Below the pieces are notes generated by a model, which saw only the letters and a list, made by a program, of their open reading frames with translations, did not search any database and was not told the origin of the DNA. From an uncultured Cellulomonadaceae bacterium (GTDB lineage Bacteria; Actinomycetota; Actinomycetes; Actinomycetales; Cellulomonadaceae), in NCBI GenBank assembly GCA_947495165.1, contig CANLXM010000002.1, forward strand, positions 248,001 to 312,000: a stretch of 64,000 bases of DNA, in the 5' to 3' direction. Position numbers and translations under genes: made by a program. Positions 62,705 to 64,000 of the stretch are shown here, one piece after another; within the stretch, counting starts at the first letter, position 1; every line of letters starts with the position of its first letter.

Positions 62705-62710
62705 AGCCTG
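62705..62710 (-). promoter_or_regulatory. putative -10 element of rsmI (leaderless)
   Basis: CAGGCT ends 6 bases before ATG 62698. Only 34 bases separate it from the oppositely directed pmt element. Confidence 0.4.
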
Positions 62711-62744
62711 CCACCTGCCTCCCCCACGGCGCGGATCGTCCCCC

Positions 62745-62750
62745 TACGAT
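62745..62750 (+). promoter_or_regulatory. -10 element, leaderless start of pmt
   Basis: TACGAT ends 6 bases before GTG 62757 (GACCAC between); no Shine-Dalgarno. It is identical to the ndh element. Confidence 0.55.
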
Positions 62751-62756
62751 GACCAC

Positions 62757-64000
62757 GTGACGTCGCCCGAAACGCCGCCGAGCGGCACGGCCCGCCCCTG
62801 GATCCCCGTCCGGCCCACCGGCTCGGTCGAGGCCGAGGAGTACGAGGACGCCCCGGACGAGCGCGCCGAGGACGCCGACGCCGACCACCCCGCGTTCCCG
62901 ACACCGGCCGTGGACCACACGCCCGTCCCGGTGCCGCACCGCGAGCGCCTGCTCGTCGCGCTCCTGGGTGAGCGTCGGCTGCGGCTCGGCTCGACGGCGC
63001 GCGATCGCCTGTGGGGCTGGCTCGGCCCGCTGCTCGTCACGCTCGTCGCGGCCGTCGCGCGGCTGTGGGACCTCGCGCGCCCGCACACGCTCGTGTTCGA
63101 CGAGACGTACTACGTCAAGCAGGCGTACACGCTGCTGATGGTCGGGTACGACGCCGAGTGGCCCGAGGAGCCGAACCCCGCGTTCGAGGCGGGCAACCGC
63201 GACACGTTCCTCGACAAGGCCGACTACGTCGTCCACCCGCCGGTGGGCAAGTGGATGATCGCCGCGGGCATGCGCCTGGGCGGCGTCGACAACCCGTGGG
63301 CCTGGCGCCTGACGACCGCGCTCGTCGGGATCGCCGCGGTCTTCCTCGTCGCGTGGGTCGCACGGCGCCTGTTCGCCTCGACGCTCGCCGGGATCATCGC
63401 GGGCGGGCTGTTCGCGATCGACGGCGTCGGGATCGTGCACGCCCGCACGGGGCTGCTCGACTCGATGGTGATGTTCTGGGCGCTGGTCGCGTTCGTGCTG
63501 CTGATCATCGACCGGGAGCACTCACGACGGCGCCTGGCTGCCCGGGTCGGCGCGCGCCTCGACGCCGGGCTGCCGCTCGGCCGGTTCGGCCCGTCGATGG
63601 GGATCCGCTGGTACCGGCTGGCGGCCGCCGTCGCCCTGGGGCTGTGCATCGGGACCAAGTGGTCGGGTCTGTACTTCCTCGCCGTGCTCGCGCTCGTGTC
63701 CGTCGCCTGGGACGCGTCCGCCCGTCGCACCGTCGGCATCCGGATGTGGCCGCTCGCGGCGCTCGTGCGAGACGCGATCCCCGCGTTCTTCGTCGTCGTC
63801 CCCGTCGCCGCGCTCACCTACCTGGCGAGCTGGGCCGCGTGGTTCACCAACGACCGCTCCTACCTGCGCACCTGGGCCGCGGACCACCCGACGGCGGGTG
63901 TGCAGTGGCTCCCCGAGGCGTTGCGGTCGCTGTGGGAGTACCACGGCCGCATGTGGCGCTTTCACAACGGGCTGACCAGCGACCACACGTACGAGGCGCA
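62757..64000 (+). CDS. pmt: protein O-mannosyltransferase (PMT, GT39), 3' end cut by window edge
   Basis: At least 414 residues from GTG 62757 (VTSPETPPSGTARPW). A hydrophilic acidic N-terminus (1-75) precedes TM1 (GWLGPLLVTLVAAVARLWDL). The family acidic motif is in HTLVFDETYYVKQAYTLLM, followed by DYVVHPPVGKWMIAAG, VHARTGLLDSMVMFWALVAF and LGLCIGTKWSGLYFLAVLAL. It transfers mannose from polyprenyl-phosphomannose to Ser/Thr of secreted proteins. About 100 residues or more at the C-terminus lie beyond the window. The rsmI/pmt divergent pair is conserved in actinobacteria such as mycobacteria. Confidence 0.93.
   Translation, partial: MTSPETPPSGTARPWIPVRPTGSVEAEEYEDAPDERAEDADADHPAFPTPAVDHTPVPVPHRERLLVALLGERRLRLGSTARDRLWGWLGPLLVTLVAAVARLWDLARPHTLVFDETYYVKQAYTLLMVGYDAEWPEEPNPAFEAGNRDTFLDKADYVVHPPVGKWMIAAGMRLGGVDNPWAWRLTTALVGIAAVFLVAWVARRLFASTLAGIIAGGLFAIDGVGIVHARTGLLDSMVMFWALVAFVLLIIDREHSRRRLAARVGARLDAGLPLGRFGPSMGIRWYRLAAAVALGLCIGTKWSGLYFLAVLALVSVAWDASARRTVGIRMWPLAALVRDAIPAFFVVVPVAALTYLASWAAWFTNDRSYLRTWAADHPTAGVQWLPEALRSLWEYHGRMWRFHNGLTSDHTYEA

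Overview
The window is about 64 kb of very GC-rich (>70 %) DNA with strong G/C third-position codon bias, many GTG starts and extensive 4-base ATGA/GTGA gene overlaps. Gene content and order point to an actinobacterium: pth-rplY-prs-glmU, metG-tatD-rpf-rsmA-ispE, divergent rsmI/pmt, ftsB-DUF501-ppx and a split pntA. Starch and beta-glucan hydrolases, a DUF222-HNH endonuclease and tandem Rpf-type enzymes suggest Micrococcales, probably a Cellulomonas-like genus. The genus is inference; no 16S or species-specific marker is present.

Layout. 1-3.1 kb: 5' part of an RND efflux permease. 3.3-9 kb: housekeeping block with a small membrane protein, an odd tRNA with anticodon UAA, ndh, a Ppx/GppA phosphatase, DUF501, an FtsB/DivIC divisome protein and eno. 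9-11.3 kb: secreted alpha-amylase with two CBM25 domains, bounded by a long palindrome with a G-rich tract and by a LacI-type operator. 11.6-15.4 kb: proton-translocating transhydrogenase pntA1-pntA2-pntB and mazG. 15.4-28.5 kb: one tightly packed leftward surface-polysaccharide operon of eleven genes. 28.7-40 kb: mfd, a secreted GH16 glucanase, an orphan membrane protein, pth-rplY-prs-glmU, tRNA-Gln and a TetR regulator. 40-47 kb: a PEPCK-like DUF4914 protein, an ABC-2 exporter, a MarR regulator with a palindromic operator, a small protein and an ABC-F ATPase. 47-54 kb: ispE, rsmA, two rpf-type muralytic genes, tatD and metG. 54-64 kb: secreted sugar dehydrogenase-like lipoprotein or membrane protein, MarR, nicotinamidase, a 52-residue CxxC protein, an Ig-like secreted protein, an SOS-controlled DUF222-HNH endonuclease, an SGNH lipoprotein, rsmI and the 5' part of a protein O-mannosyltransferase.

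The polysaccharide operon encodes a complete Wzx/Wzy-type route: initiating polyprenyl glycosylphosphotransferase, split Alg13/Alg14 glycosyltransferase, GT2, flippase, polymerase/ligase and a Wzz-like chain-length protein with a degenerate kinase domain. It also encodes a TagD-like cytidylyltransferase and an integral-membrane CDP-alcohol phosphotransferase, which together suggest that a phospho-alcohol is added to the glycan or lipid. A 967-residue secreted protein joining a fibrinogen-like domain to a beta-propeller region sits inside the same operon.

Two regulatory themes stand out. Many genes that do not overlap an upstream gene carry a (T/C)ANNNT element ending exactly 6 (rarely 7) bases before the start codon, as expected for leaderless transcripts. 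The HNH endonuclease has a perfect LexA box filling its promoter spacer, and two perfect inverted DnaA boxes lie just upstream. No gene-free stretch exceeds 300 bases; the longest (11285-11583) holds the amylase promoter/operator and the pntB terminator. No CRISPR array, insertion sequence, prophage or plasmid origin was seen.
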